A model generated the notes under the pieces. The model saw only the letters and a program-made list of their open reading frames with translations. It did no database searches and was not told the DNA's origin. Shown here one piece after another: positions 24,224 to 33,755 of a DNA stretch of 64,000 nucleotides. This DNA comes from Aliivibrio salmonicida LFI1238. GTDB taxonomy: Bacteria; Pseudomonadota; Gammaproteobacteria; Enterobacterales; Vibrionaceae. The first letter of the stretch is position 1. Each line of letters starts with the position of its first letter. The stretch covers positions 2,914,001 to 2,978,000 of the forward strand of contig NC_011312.1 of assembly GCF_000196495.1 (NCBI RefSeq). Direction: 5' to 3'. Position numbers and translations under genes: made by a program.

Positions 24224-24952
24224 TTAAGCTAGGAACACTTCAAGCTCTTCGCTACCACCAATGTGTTTGCCACCGATGAATACTTGAGGAACGGTAGTGC
24301 GACCAGTAATTGCACGTAGGCTTACTGTCGTTGCATCTTTACCCAGTACCACTTCTTCGTAGTTTAGGCCTTTATCAATCAAAGTTTGTTTGGCTTTCAT
24401 ACAGAAAGGACAACCAGGTTTTGTAAATACAGTGATTGATTCTTGCTCTTTGTGCTCAGGAGCAAGGTAGTTCAGCATCGTATCTGCATCAGAAACTTTG
24501 AACGGGTCACCCGGTACGTTTTCTTCGATGAACATTTTTTCAACGATGCCGTTTTTCACTAACATGCTGTAACGCCATGAACGCTTACCAAAACCAATGT
24601 CATTTTTCTCAACTAACATGCCCATACCATCGGTGAAATCGCCGTTACCATCTGGAATGAAGGTAATGTTTTCTGCTTCTTGGTCTGCTTTCCATGCGTT
24701 CATTACAAACGTATCGTTTACAGAGACACAAACGATTTCATCAACGCCGTTGTCTTTAAATACAGAATAAAGCTCGTTGTAACGAGGTAAGTGGCTTGAA
24801 GAACATGTTGGAGTAAATGCACCAGGAAGACTGAATACGATAACGGTTTTGTCTTTGAATAGTTCTTCTGTTGTTACGTTAACCCAAGCGTCACCTTTAC
24901 GTGTTGGAAAAGTTACTTGAGGAACTGATTGGCCTTCTTTAGATGTAAACAT
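24224..24952 (-). CDS. Peroxiredoxin-glutaredoxin fusion (glutathione-dependent peroxidase)
   Basis: This 242-residue hybrid joins a Prx5-type peroxiredoxin (about 1-160) to a glutaredoxin (about 170-242). The peroxidatic Cys50 sits in GAFTPTCSSSHLP. The glutaredoxin site is Cys181-Pro-Phe-Cys184 with the cis-proline motif TVPQ at 220-223. Such fusions (as in Haemophilus and vibrios) reduce peroxides with glutathione directly. It is divergent from oxyR across about 180 bp, with OxyR-like half sites between them, so peroxide induction by OxyR is likely. Confidence 0.95.
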   Translation of the reverse strand: MFTSKEGQSVPQVTFPTRKGDAWVNVTTEELFKDKTVIVFSLPGAFTPTCSSSHLPRYNELYSVFKDNGVDEIVCVSVNDTFVMNAWKADQEAENITFIPDGNGDFTDGMGMLVEKNDIGFGKRSWRYSMLVKNGIVEKMFIEENVPGDPFKVSDADTMLNYLAPEHKEQESITVFTKPGCPFCMKAKQTLIDKGLNYEEVVLGKDATTVSLRAITGRTTVPQVFIGGKHIGGSEELEVFLA

Positions 24953-25037
24953 AATGATGTCCTTTAATTTTTAAATAATTTTGAATTTCTTTTCGGGGTC
25001 TGCCCGGTTGATGTAGCTATTATGCAAAAGCCAGCTT

Positions 25038-25086
25038 GATAGTTCTAATCGTTTGGTGTTATCGTTTCAATCGTTAAAAGCTATCG
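25038..25086. promoter_or_regulatory. Putative OxyR-binding array between prx-grx and oxyR
   Basis: GATAG (25038) and CTATCG (25081) flank repeated ATCG-type elements (TAATCG, TTATCG, CAATCG) at about 10-11-bp steps. That is the spacing expected for the four ATAG-like quarter sites that an OxyR tetramer contacts. Match to the ATAGNTNNNANCTAT consensus is partial. Location in the divergent promoter supports it. Confidence 0.5.
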
Positions 25087-25131
25087 AACTTATTGCCATC
25101 AATAAGATATAAGCTTTCAGGAGTGTAATAC

Positions 25132-26040
25132 ATGAATATCCGTGATTTTGAGTACTTGGTCGCACTTGCTGAGCATAAACATTTTCGTAAAGCTGCAGAG
25201 TCTTGTTTTGTTAGTCAACCAACGTTAAGTGGTCAAATCAAGAAGTTAGAAGAAGAAGTAGGATTGACGCTGCTAGAGAGAACCAGTCGTAAAGTATTGT
25301 TCACCGAAGCGGGCTTACAATTGGTCGATCAAGCAAAGCGTATTCTTATTGAAGTAAAGTTATTTTCAGAGCTTGCTAATCAGCAAGGTAAAGAGATGAC
25401 AGGGCCATTACATTTAGGCTTTATCCCAACGGTAGGTCCTTATTTGTTGCCTTGGATCGTACCAACATTAAAAGCACAGTTTCCTGATTTGAATTTATAT
25501 CTTCATGAAGCCCAGACACATCAATTGGTTAAAATGCTAGAAGAAGGCAAGATTGATTGTATGATTTTGGCCTCGGTTGATGAGACGAGTGGCTTTATTG
25601 AAGTGCCTGTCTATGATGAACCGATGGTGTTGGCTGTCCCTAAAGAGCATAAGTGGGCAGAAGAAAAGTCGATCGATATGTCTCGTCTTAATGGTGAATC
25701 CGTACTGATGCTTGGCGATGGACATTGTTTACGAGATCAAGCATTAGGTTTTTGCTTTGCGGCAGGCGCAAAAGACGACGATCACTTTAAAGCAACAAGC
25801 TTAGAAACGTTGCGAAATATGGTCGCCGCTGGAGGAGGGATAACATTGATGCCTTATCTTTCTGTGCCAAAAGAAAAAGAGCGTGATGGGGTGTGTTATT
25901 TGCCAGCGAAAGCGCCTGTACCGCATCGCCAAATTGTATTGGCTTATCGTCCGGGTTCACCCTTAAAGAGCCGCTATGAGGCATTAGCAAAAGAAATAGA
26001 AAGTAAAATGGCTGACGTTATCCATCAAACTGTTTTATAG
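25132..26040 (+). CDS. oxyR: Hydrogen-peroxide sensor and LysR-type activator OxyR
   Basis: The 302-residue protein has the LysR winged helix at the N-terminus (MNIRDFEYLVALAEHKHFRK, then SQPTLSGQIKKLE). Its C-terminal sensor domain carries Cys199 and Cys208 in GHCLRDQALGFC. These are the two cysteines, at the E. coli numbering, that form the peroxide-induced disulfide. It activates peroxide defence genes, very likely including the divergent prx-grx. A CAGGAGTG site precedes the ATG. Confidence 0.97.
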   Translation: MNIRDFEYLVALAEHKHFRKAAESCFVSQPTLSGQIKKLEEEVGLTLLERTSRKVLFTEAGLQLVDQAKRILIEVKLFSELANQQGKEMTGPLHLGFIPTVGPYLLPWIVPTLKAQFPDLNLYLHEAQTHQLVKMLEEGKIDCMILASVDETSGFIEVPVYDEPMVLAVPKEHKWAEEKSIDMSRLNGESVLMLGDGHCLRDQALGFCFAAGAKDDDHFKATSLETLRNMVAAGGGITLMPYLSVPKEKERDGVCYLPAKAPVPHRQIVLAYRPGSPLKSRYEALAKEIESKMADVIHQTVL

Positions 26041-26054
26041 ATAAAATACGAATA

Positions 26055-26085
26055 AAAAAAGGGACGCTAAGTGAGCGTCCCTTGT
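26055..26085. terminator. Bidirectional terminator between oxyR and mrcA
   Basis: AGGGACGCT (26060-26068) and AGCGTCCCT (26074-26082) pair around AAGTG, with an A run before and a T-rich segment after, serving the two convergent genes. Confidence 0.85.
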
Positions 26086-26106
26086 TCTTTACTTTAAACT
26101 AAGTAC

Positions 26107-28605
26107 TTAGAATAAGCTTTCGTCTTCTTCGCCGTCGCCATCAGCATCACCTGATGAATAGATAGTATCTTGGAAATCTTGTTTTACGTATTCAGTTGGC
26201 TCTGTACCTCCAGCAAAATATTCCCACATACTCGTTTCATCATTTTTATTACTTAATAGGCCGGTTTCACGGTCTATTTTTACTTTAATGATGTTGGCTG
26301 GAAGTCTTAAGTTTTCTTCAGGCACACCTTCTAAAGCAACCTTCATGAAATTAACCCAAGCGTAGATTGCTGTTTTACCGCCAGCTTCTCCGCCAGTTAG
26401 CATCTCATCTTTAGGCATGTTGTCATTTTTACTTGTGCTGCCTAAATGGTGTGATGGGTTATCAAAACCAACCCAAGCCGTTGCAACAACGTTTGGACCG
26501 TAACCGTTATACCATGCATCAACAGAGTCATTGGTTGTACCGGTTTTACCACCAATATCACGACGTTTCAGCACTTGTGCTCGCCAGCCTGTACCATTCC
26601 AACCGGTACCTTTGCTCCATACGCCACCACCCCAGATATTGCTATACATCATCTGTTTTGTGAGGAACGCATTTTGAGCTGAGATAACTTTTTTCGCATA
26701 AGGTGAGTTTTCATCATTTTGGTGATCGCACTCTTTTTGGCAGATAAGTTTTGGCGTTGCTTTGTAAACCTCATCGCCGTATGGGCTTTCAATATGGTCT
26801 ATATAATAAGGTTCAACATAGTAACCATTATTAGCAAAGACTGAAAAGCCTTGTACCATTTGCACTGGGCTTAAACTGCCTGCACCAAGAGCAATGGTAT
26901 CTGAGCGAGGTAACTCATCTTTCTTGAAACCAAAACGAGTAAGATAATCAATCGTTTCATCTAAGCCGACATCACGCAAAACGCGAACAGCCATTACATT
27001 TTTCGATTGAGCTAAACCAATACGTAAACGAGCAGGACCAATGTAGGTTGGTGGTGAGTTTTTAGGTCTCCACGCCGTACCTTGGCTTTCATCCCATGTA
27101 TTGATCGGTGCATCGGTAATTAAGCTTGCGAGTGTTTTACCGTGATACAACGCCGCGGAATAAATAAATGGTTTAATACTCGAACCAACTTGACGAACAG
27201 ATTGAGTCGCACGGTTAAATTTATTATGAACAAAGTTGAAACCACCAACCAGAGAGGTAATCGCTCCGTCATTAGGATCCATTGCAACAAATGCGGTATT
27301 CGCTGCAGGAACTTGGCTTAGTTTCCAGACGATAGTCGTAACGTCGTCTTTTGTTTCTTCGCTGAGAGGGCGAACGTAAATTTTCTCACCAACACTCAAA
27401 ATATCAGAGGCACGACGAGGTGCAGAACCTTGGCGTTTATCTGTTTTGAAACGACGAGCCCATTTTAATCCATCCCAGGGAATGGTTGCTGTACCGTTAT
27501 TTTTGATATTAACCGTGACTGTTTTTCCTTTCACTTGAGTCACAATTGCAGGCATTAACTCACCGTACGAAGGTTCTTTTTTCAAGTGTTTTGCCATCGC
27601 GTCTTCATTAAGCGGTGTGGCTTTCGGTTCCCAGACTGTTTTGACTGCACCACGGAAACCATGGCGTTCGTCATAAGCAAGTAAGTTATCGATGGATGCT
27701 TTATTTGCAGCGGCTTGCATTTTTGAATCAACAGTCGTGTAGATGTTCATACCTGATGTATAAGCCGCTTCTTCACCGTACTTATTCACCATCCATGCAC
27801 GAGCTATTTCTGCAACATAAGGGGCTTGTAGTTTAATTTCTGCGCCGTGATATTTAGAAATAACCACTTCCGCTTTTGCGTCTTCAAATTCTTGTTTTGT
27901 GATATAGCCTTCATCGAGCATACGAGCCAATACGACATTTCGACGAGTCGTAGCACGGTCAACTGAATAAATAGGGTTCATCGTTGAAGGCGCTTTTGGT
28001 AAGCCAGCAATGATAGCGACTTCACCTAGCGTTAATTCGTTTACTTCTTTACCAAAATAAACATGAGCGGCAGCACCAACACCGTATGAACGGTAACCAA
28101 GGTAAATTTTATTTAAATAGAGTTCTAAAATTTCTTGTTTTGTTAGCAATTGCTCAATGTGAACCGCGATAAAAATCTCTTTGATTTTTCGCATGATTTT
28201 CTTCTCATTTGATAAGAAGAAATTACGCGCAAGTTGCTGAGTAATGGTACTCGCCCCTTGTTTTGCGGAACCTGAAGCAAGTACTGCAAATGCGGCACGA
28301 GTAATACCAATAGGATCAAAACCATAATGGCTATAGAAACGACTGTCTTCAGTTGCAATGATGGCCTCAAGTAAATGAGGGGGCATGTCTTCCAATTTTA
28401 AAGGAATACGGCGTTTTTCACCAAATTGAGCGATCAACTTTCCATCGCGGCTATAAACTTGCATTGGCGTTTGTAGCTGAACGTCTTTCAATGTCGCGAC
28501 ATCTGGTAATTCTGGTTTCACATATTGGTAAAAACCAAAAATTGTAGTGACCCCAATAATTATGCAAAAAAATGTAACTATGAGCAGTGCCTTTATGAAC
28601 TTCAC
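26107..28605 (-). CDS. mrcA: Penicillin-binding protein 1A (peptidoglycan glycosyltransferase/transpeptidase)
   Basis: The 832-residue bifunctional class A PBP polymerises and crosslinks peptidoglycan at the periplasmic face. A membrane helix spans about residues 5-27. The glycosyltransferase domain has EDSRFYSHYGFDP near 86 and the QGASTITQQLARNFFL motif. An OB-fold insert (about 320-420) is followed by the transpeptidase domain with the SxxK serine in QVGSSIKPF (about 472), SKN (about 533) and KTGT (about 688). The start codon fits KFIKALLIVTFFC as the membrane anchor. It is divergent from pilM, as is usual in gamma-proteobacteria. Confidence 0.97.
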   Translation of the reverse strand: MKFIKALLIVTFFCIIIGVTTIFGFYQYVKPELPDVATLKDVQLQTPMQVYSRDGKLIAQFGEKRRIPLKLEDMPPHLLEAIIATEDSRFYSHYGFDPIGITRAAFAVLASGSAKQGASTITQQLARNFFLSNEKKIMRKIKEIFIAVHIEQLLTKQEILELYLNKIYLGYRSYGVGAAAHVYFGKEVNELTLGEVAIIAGLPKAPSTMNPIYSVDRATTRRNVVLARMLDEGYITKQEFEDAKAEVVISKYHGAEIKLQAPYVAEIARAWMVNKYGEEAAYTSGMNIYTTVDSKMQAAANKASIDNLLAYDERHGFRGAVKTVWEPKATPLNEDAMAKHLKKEPSYGELMPAIVTQVKGKTVTVNIKNNGTATIPWDGLKWARRFKTDKRQGSAPRRASDILSVGEKIYVRPLSEETKDDVTTIVWKLSQVPAANTAFVAMDPNDGAITSLVGGFNFVHNKFNRATQSVRQVGSSIKPFIYSAALYHGKTLASLITDAPINTWDESQGTAWRPKNSPPTYIGPARLRIGLAQSKNVMAVRVLRDVGLDETIDYLTRFGFKKDELPRSDTIALGAGSLSPVQMVQGFSVFANNGYYVEPYYIDHIESPYGDEVYKATPKLICQKECDHQNDENSPYAKKVISAQNAFLTKQMMYSNIWGGGVWSKGTGWNGTGWRAQVLKRRDIGGKTGTTNDSVDAWYNGYGPNVVATAWVGFDNPSHHLGSTSKNDNMPKDEMLTGGEAGGKTAIYAWVNFMKVALEGVPEENLRLPANIIKVKIDRETGLLSNKNDETSMWEYFAGGTEPTEYVKQDFQDTIYSSGDADGDGEEDESLF

Positions 28606-28743
28606 CTGATATTTCCCGTTTACTTTAATCTGTATTGTCGTTTCTAACCAATAACTGAGTAGTATAAATATAACACAACGAAAAATAACGTAAATTAACG
28701 CTTAATTTTGAGATATTTATTTTTTACTCGGAGCCAAATCAAG

Positions 28744-29742
28744 ATGATTTATCCTACAGTCACTGGTGTAGACATAGGGCATCATAGCATTAAAGCGGCG
28801 TCTATAAGGTTAAAAAAAGGTCAATTTGAACTGATTGCTTGTCATGAAGTGTTATTACCTGACTCTGTTTTTATTGATACGAACTCAGTAAACCTCGAAG
28901 AGTTAACGCCATATCTGACTCGTTTAAAAAAAATGCTCTCATTTAATCAAAAGCGTATCGCTTTTTCTGTACCTGATAGCAACATTATCAGCAAGGTCAT
29001 ACAGATAGACAGTCAGCTTGATGAAAAAGAAACAGAGTTTGCGATTGCGCATACTTTTAACCAGCAGTCCTCTTTTTCTGTGGAAGATCTTAATTTAGAT
29101 TATGTCGCGTTAAATCAACGAGGGGTAAGCAGCGTTAAAACAACCACATATCAAGTGTTTGCTACACGTAAGGATCTCATCGAATCTCGTCAATTATGTT
29201 TCTCTTCTGGAGGATTAACCCCCGTTTTAGCCGATGCTCATTCACATTCGTTATTCGCACTGTGGAAGAAGGCAACGGAATCCTATCCGAATAAAAAAAA
29301 CTGGATGTTAATTGATATTGGGCACGCTCAAACTATTTTTTGTGTGATGTCACCGAATCATAACTTTTACTCTAAAAATATTATGTTTGGAGCGCAAGAT
29401 TTACAGAGTAAAGACGAACAAGAAACCAGTGAAAGTATTAGTTTTGAACATGATACGAAGTTTATTGCTCAACTTTCTGAGCATATTAAACGGCAAGTCA
29501 CACTCTATTCATCGATCCATCACCATAAAATTGAAGGTTTGTGGGTTGTCGGTGGTGGAGCACTGTTACCTGGCTTGTCGGACTGTCTAAGTTATGAAGT
29601 CTCTCTCCCAACAATGGAATTAAATGTATCGTCTCTTTTTTTTCAAGATAAAAAACGAGTGATGCCAATGGCTGTCAATGCAAGTCAATATGCGGTTGCT
29701 TTAGGTCTGGCGTTGAGAGGGGTGTCATGGCTTACGAGATAA
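28744..29742 (+). CDS. pilM: Type IV pilus inner-membrane platform protein PilM
   Basis: PilM is a cytoplasmic actin-like protein that binds the N-terminus of PilN in the alignment complex of type IV pili. The ATG at 28744 (MIYPTVTGVDIGHHSIKAA) is preferred over an upstream in-frame Met at 28708, because a GGAG site sits ten bases before it and family members begin at this point. It has the phosphate motif VDIGHHSIK and the WMLIDIGHAQT and WVVGGGALLPGL nucleotide-binding motifs. The length is 332 residues. It opens the pilMNOPQ operon and overlaps pilN by 16 bp. Confidence 0.93.
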   Translation: MIYPTVTGVDIGHHSIKAASIRLKKGQFELIACHEVLLPDSVFIDTNSVNLEELTPYLTRLKKMLSFNQKRIAFSVPDSNIISKVIQIDSQLDEKETEFAIAHTFNQQSSFSVEDLNLDYVALNQRGVSSVKTTTYQVFATRKDLIESRQLCFSSGGLTPVLADAHSHSLFALWKKATESYPNKKNWMLIDIGHAQTIFCVMSPNHNFYSKNIMFGAQDLQSKDEQETSESISFEHDTKFIAQLSEHIKRQVTLYSSIHHHKIEGLWVVGGGALLPGLSDCLSYEVSLPTMELNVSSLFFQDKKRVMPMAVNASQYAVALGLALRGVSWLTR

Positions 29743-30296
29743 ACTTGCTGTCTTGGCGAGATGAAAAAAGGCTTAAATATAAACAACGGTTTATAGCGAT
29801 ATTAGTCTTGGCGGTTATTCTTTCGGTTTGTTTGCAGTGGGGTTTTGCTCGGTATTTGAATCATCAAGCTTCATTGCAAGATTCGCGTAATAACTCATTA
29901 ACTACCCACGTTACTTGGCTTAATAGTGAACTGAAGGGATTGGCAGAAATAGGAAAGCAGCATGAGGCTATTTTGACTCGCTTAAAAGTTGTCGAGAATC
30001 TGCAGCAAAATAGAAATAAAACAACGCAAATTCTTAATATATTACCGGAAGTGATTACTGAAGGTGTCTATTTAAACAAAATTAGAATGGATGCTCGCAG
30101 TATTGAAATGAAAGGGTTTAGTGACAGTAATGCTCGATTGGCGACGATGCTGGATAAATTGGAACGGTCCACGCAGATTGTTGATGTCGAAATGCATTCG
30201 ATTGTTTCTGGGCAAACGATGTTTGGGCATGAAATGAGTCGTTTTGACGTGTCCTTTCGATTATTAGCCCCAAAGAAGAGGGTCAATAATGATTGA
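29727..30296 (+). CDS. pilN: Type IV pilus assembly protein PilN
   Basis: PilN is a bitopic inner-membrane protein with a short cytoplasmic tail that docks PilM. The visible tail is AYEINLLSWRDEKR (the conserved INLL motif), followed by a membrane helix at about 21-42 and a periplasmic coiled coil with a ferredoxin-like domain. The 189-residue length is normal. It overlaps pilM by 16 bp and pilO by 8 bp, so the genes are co-translated. It pairs with PilO. Confidence 0.93.
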   Translation: MAYEINLLSWRDEKRLKYKQRFIAILVLAVILSVCLQWGFARYLNHQASLQDSRNNSLTTHVTWLNSELKGLAEIGKQHEAILTRLKVVENLQQNRNKTTQILNILPEVITEGVYLNKIRMDARSIEMKGFSDSNARLATMLDKLERSTQIVDVEMHSIVSGQTMFGHEMSRFDVSFRLLAPKKRVNND

Positions 30297-30870
30297 TTGG
30301 CGTGAGTTAGATATAGATGAAATTACTGAGTGGCCATTGTTACCTCAGTTACTTGTCGTGTTTTTACTGTGCCTATGTGTGCATGCCGCAGGGTATTGGT
30401 TTTGGTTATCACCGATTCACGAAAAAACAGAGCAATTAAAGAGAGACGAATTAACGTTAAAAACAACCATCAAATATAAATACAATCAAGTCGCGGCAAT
30501 GCCTGAAATGGAAGATCAATTAAATGAATTGAATTTACGTTATGAATTTTTAGCGCAGCAGCTTCCTGCGCAAAAAGAACTAGCGAGTATGTTGTCAGGG
30601 ATCAATCAAGTCGGAATTCAAAACAAACTTACGTTTACTCGTATTGATTGGGGAGAAAAACAGAATCAAGAATTTCTATATAAACTGCCTCTAAATATCG
30701 AACTAACGGGGCAATATCATGATATCGGATCATTTTCAGAAGCAATTGCTGATCTCCCTCGAATTGTAAGTTTGGAGAATATTGATATTCAACGAGTGAG
30801 TAAAGAGAGCAGTACATTGCACTTTCGAGTAATGGCTTATACCTATCAATTTAGGGGGATCCATGAATAG
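30289..30870 (+). CDS. pilO: Type IV pilus assembly protein PilO
   Basis: PilO pairs with PilN in the inner-membrane alignment subcomplex. The 193-residue protein has a short cytoplasmic part, a membrane helix at about residues 18-38 (LPQLLVVFLLCLCVHAAGY), a coiled coil, and a periplasmic fold near its C-terminus (LTGQYHDIGSFSEAIADLPRIV is typical). It overlaps both neighbours by 8 bp. The gene looks intact. Confidence 0.92.
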   Translation: MIDWRELDIDEITEWPLLPQLLVVFLLCLCVHAAGYWFWLSPIHEKTEQLKRDELTLKTTIKYKYNQVAAMPEMEDQLNELNLRYEFLAQQLPAQKELASMLSGINQVGIQNKLTFTRIDWGEKQNQEFLYKLPLNIELTGQYHDIGSFSEAIADLPRIVSLENIDIQRVSKESSTLHFRVMAYTYQFRGIHE

Positions 30871-31381
30871 GCCATTATTCGTTATGCTCACTTTTCTTTT
30901 CGTGATAATAGGGTGCAAAGCAAACAAAGAGCCATTAAATGACTTTTATGTAGAGGCCAAATTACAAGGCAGTAAAGAGGTTGAAGTATTAGCTGGCGTG
31001 CTTCCTTTTGAAGTCGATTCCTATAATAGGGCTGATGAACGTTCTCCTTTTGTTTTACCTAAATTACCAGAGAAAGTCAGTCAGCCAATCGCTAAGAAAT
31101 CATGCTGGCAACCAGCATACAGAAAGAAAACCGGCAGTTTAGAGCGCTATTCATTACGGAAATTACGTCTTAAAGGTGTTATGGGAAGTGAAAATGACAT
31201 TACTGCGTTAATACAAACACCAAAAGGTGGGGTTATAAAAATTCGAAAAGGACAATTTATGGGCATGAATAATGGTCAAGTTGTCGATATCCAATCAAAA
31301 CAAATCACGCTAAAAGAAACGCTGTCTGATGGGATGGGGTGTTGGCAAAAACGGTACATAAAATTAGCGTTAAACCATTAA
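30863..31381 (+). CDS. pilP: Type IV pilus lipoprotein PilP
   Basis: PilP links the PilN/PilO complex to the secretin PilQ. The signal sequence MNRPLFVMLTFLFVIIGC ends in a lipobox whose Cys18 would be lipidated. The C-terminal HR-type domain carries LRLKGVMGSENDITALIQTP and KIRKGQFMGMNNGQV, as in other PilP proteins. The 172-residue length is normal. Its partner PilQ is broken by an IS element, so PilP has probably lost its function in pilus assembly. Confidence 0.93.
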   Translation: MNRPLFVMLTFLFVIIGCKANKEPLNDFYVEAKLQGSKEVEVLAGVLPFEVDSYNRADERSPFVLPKLPEKVSQPIAKKSCWQPAYRKKTGSLERYSLRKLRLKGVMGSENDITALIQTPKGGVIKIRKGQFMGMNNGQVVDIQSKQITLKETLSDGMGCWQKRYIKLALNH

Positions 31382-32742
31382 TTAATTTTTAGGATTAGGA
31401 AAATAACATGTCGCAAGGATGCAGAGGTAACATGAATACTGGAGCAATGAGATGGTGCGCTTTTCTTGTACTGTTTTTTGTTCATATTCATGCATTTGCT
31501 GAAGAGTCGCTTGAGAATCAACTCGTTTCTGTCGATTTTCAATTAAGTAAGCAAAAAGGAGGGCAGATAACCGTCGAACTTGCTTCTGCTGCCGCTACGG
31601 TAGATTTACGTAAAGAGAACGGTAAGTTAGTGATCGAGCTTCATGACACTAAAGTGAATGATGATAAATTGGTCATTTTGGATGTCGAAGATTTTGCGAC
31701 GTTGGTGTCTCGTATTGAGACATTTAGAGAGCCTAAGAGTACGTTGCTTTTTGTTGATATTAAGGGGGATTATGATTATGACTATTCTCTTAAAGGGCCT
31801 TTTTTAGAAGTGATAGTGTCTGCTCCTGTTGTTGTAGCAGCGCAGAAAGAAGCGACGAAAGTTAAAGAAGAGAGTAAACCTATCTCAATCAACTTCCAAG
31901 ATATCCCCGTACGCCATGTATTGCAGTTGATCGCTGATTATAACGACTTTAATTTAGTGGTTGCTGATTCAGTGAAAGGCAATTTGACATTGCGTCTCGA
32001 TGGTGTTCCATGGCAGCAGGTTCTCGATATTATTTTGAAAGTAAAAGGATTAGATAAGCGAGTTGAAGGTAATGTGGTTTTGATCGCACCTAAGGCCGAG
32101 CTCGATGCACAAGAGAAGCAAGTGTTAGAGCAAGCTCAGATGGCGTCAGAGTTAAGTGCATTGTCCTCTGAAATTCTGTCGATTAAATACGCTAAGGCCT
32201 CTGAAATTGCTGATTTATTGGTAGGCGAAGGTGATATAACCATGTTATCGAGCCGAGGTAGTATTACGGTCGATGAAAGAACGAACTCCTTATTATTAAG
32301 AGACTTATCAGAAAATATAATGGTAATAAAATACATTATTGAATCATTAGATATTCCGGTTAAGCAGGTGCAAATAGAAGCCCGAATTGTTACCGTTAAT
32401 GAAGGAAATCTTGATGAGTTAGGGGTTCGCTGGGGATTCTCAAATACCAACGGAAGTGCAACGGCAGGAGGTTCGATTGAAAGTAATTTGGCTGCTGTGG
32501 GTTTATATGATGGTGGAAAAGATGGGTTGCCCGTAGATGATTTTTTAAATGTGAATTTAGGGCTATCAAATCCAGCAGCATCAAGTATTGCTTTTCAAGT
32601 GGCGAAACTCGGTTCAAACTTATTACTGGATCTTGAACTTTCCGCGCTTCAATCGGAATCAAAAGCGGAGATTATTTCGAGTCCTCGCTTAATTACGACG
32701 AATAAAAAGCCCGCTTATATCGAACAAGGGACTGAAATTCCT

Positions 32743-32748
32743 TATTTA
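32743..32748. repeat. Left 6-bp target duplication of the IS982 element
   Basis: TATTTA precedes the left end ACCTGAATTCTGGATAA and is repeated at 33750-33755. Confidence 0.9.
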
Positions 32749-33749
32749 ACCTGAATTCTGGATAAAACATGCTTTAAGCGAGGATTAGTTCAAATTCACA
32801 TTCTGATAGCTTAATTCGTGGCTTTTGTTTTTTTAAACAATAAGCCACAACGCCTGAAATTACATTTAGCATGAAACCAGTCACGCTACGATGACGGCTA
32901 TGTTCAATTTGAGAGATATTCTTCAATTGGTCATTTATCGTTTCGATAATGTATCTCTTTGATAACATAGCCTTATCAAAAGCACTTATCTCTTTTGCTT
33001 TCATGTTTTTTCGCGAGGTAGTCACTAAATCGACATCAGAGTTCTTTAAGCTCTCACTCAACTTTTTACCTATGTACCCTTTATCAGCGTACAATTTCCC
33101 CGAGAGTTCTTTGCATAAATCAGGTACAGGAGTCCTATCATTTACATTGCCAGCTGTGATTTTCAGCGAAATAATTTCTCCAAGATGGTTAATCAATAAA
33201 TGAAGTTTGAAGCCGAAAAACCATCCCATGGTACCTTTTCCTCTTTTCGCAACACCATCAAAGACTTTATGGCGAGGAATTCGAATGTTATGGCATACTT
33301 TAAGACTCGTGGAGTCAACAAAAGCAATGCCAGTCGGCTTACCTTTGATAGATTGAAAATAGGCACACATTGGGGCGATTAGGCTAGGCATTTTGCTCAC
33401 AAATCGAGTGTGGCTAAGTAAATTTGGAAAGTATCCTTTCCAATATTGATGAACTAACCCGATATAGAAGTTCTTGAAATCTCTATGATTTGATTGATGA
33501 AAAGCGATGACAATAGTCATACATTCACTAGTAGACATTACTGACTGACGTTTTCTTTTTCTCTCACTAGCCTCAACAAGGTATTTTTCCCATTGAGATA
33601 AGAATTGATAACAAAAATCATCGACATCACAAAATATATCAACTAATTTATTCATCTTGCCCACCTTTTAAAATACGTTCAAATAATTCTTGGTCGAAAG
33701 ATCTGATCGTTAGGTGGGCAATTAGTTCAGCCTTATCCAGAATTCAGGT
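32749..33749 (-). mobile_element. IS982-family insertion sequence inside pilQ
   Basis: The 1001-bp element is bounded by 17-bp inverted repeats, ACCTGAATTCTGGATAA at 32749 and its complement ending at 33749, and flanked by the direct repeat TATTTA. It has one intact transposase gene on the minus strand. The perfect target duplication implies simple, probably recent, transposition. Confidence 0.95.
32774..33664 (-). CDS. IS982-family DDE transposase
   Basis: The 296-residue transposase fits the IS982 family. It starts near MNKLVDIFCDVDDFC, with a first catalytic Asp in GIAFVDSTSLKVC, a second in KLYADKGYIGKKL and the Glu in KRYIIETINDQLK. Length and spacing match the family (about 290-300). 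It looks full length, so the element may still be mobile. Two in-frame starts, Met1 and Met4, are possible. A GGTGGGCA sequence lies before the first. Confidence 0.93.
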   Translation of the reverse strand: MGKMNKLVDIFCDVDDFCYQFLSQWEKYLVEASERKRKRQSVMSTSECMTIVIAFHQSNHRDFKNFYIGLVHQYWKGYFPNLLSHTRFVSKMPSLIAPMCAYFQSIKGKPTGIAFVDSTSLKVCHNIRIPRHKVFDGVAKRGKGTMGWFFGFKLHLLINHLGEIISLKITAGNVNDRTPVPDLCKELSGKLYADKGYIGKKLSESLKNSDVDLVTTSRKNMKAKEISAFDKAMLSKRYIIETINDQLKNISQIEHSRHRSVTGFMLNVISGVVAYCLKKQKPRIKLSECEFELILA

Positions 33750-33755
33750 TATTTA
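33750..33755. repeat. Right 6-bp target duplication of the IS982 element
   Basis: TATTTA follows the right inverted repeat; deleting it with the element rejoins pilQ in frame (CCT TAT TTA GAG TCG). Confidence 0.9.
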
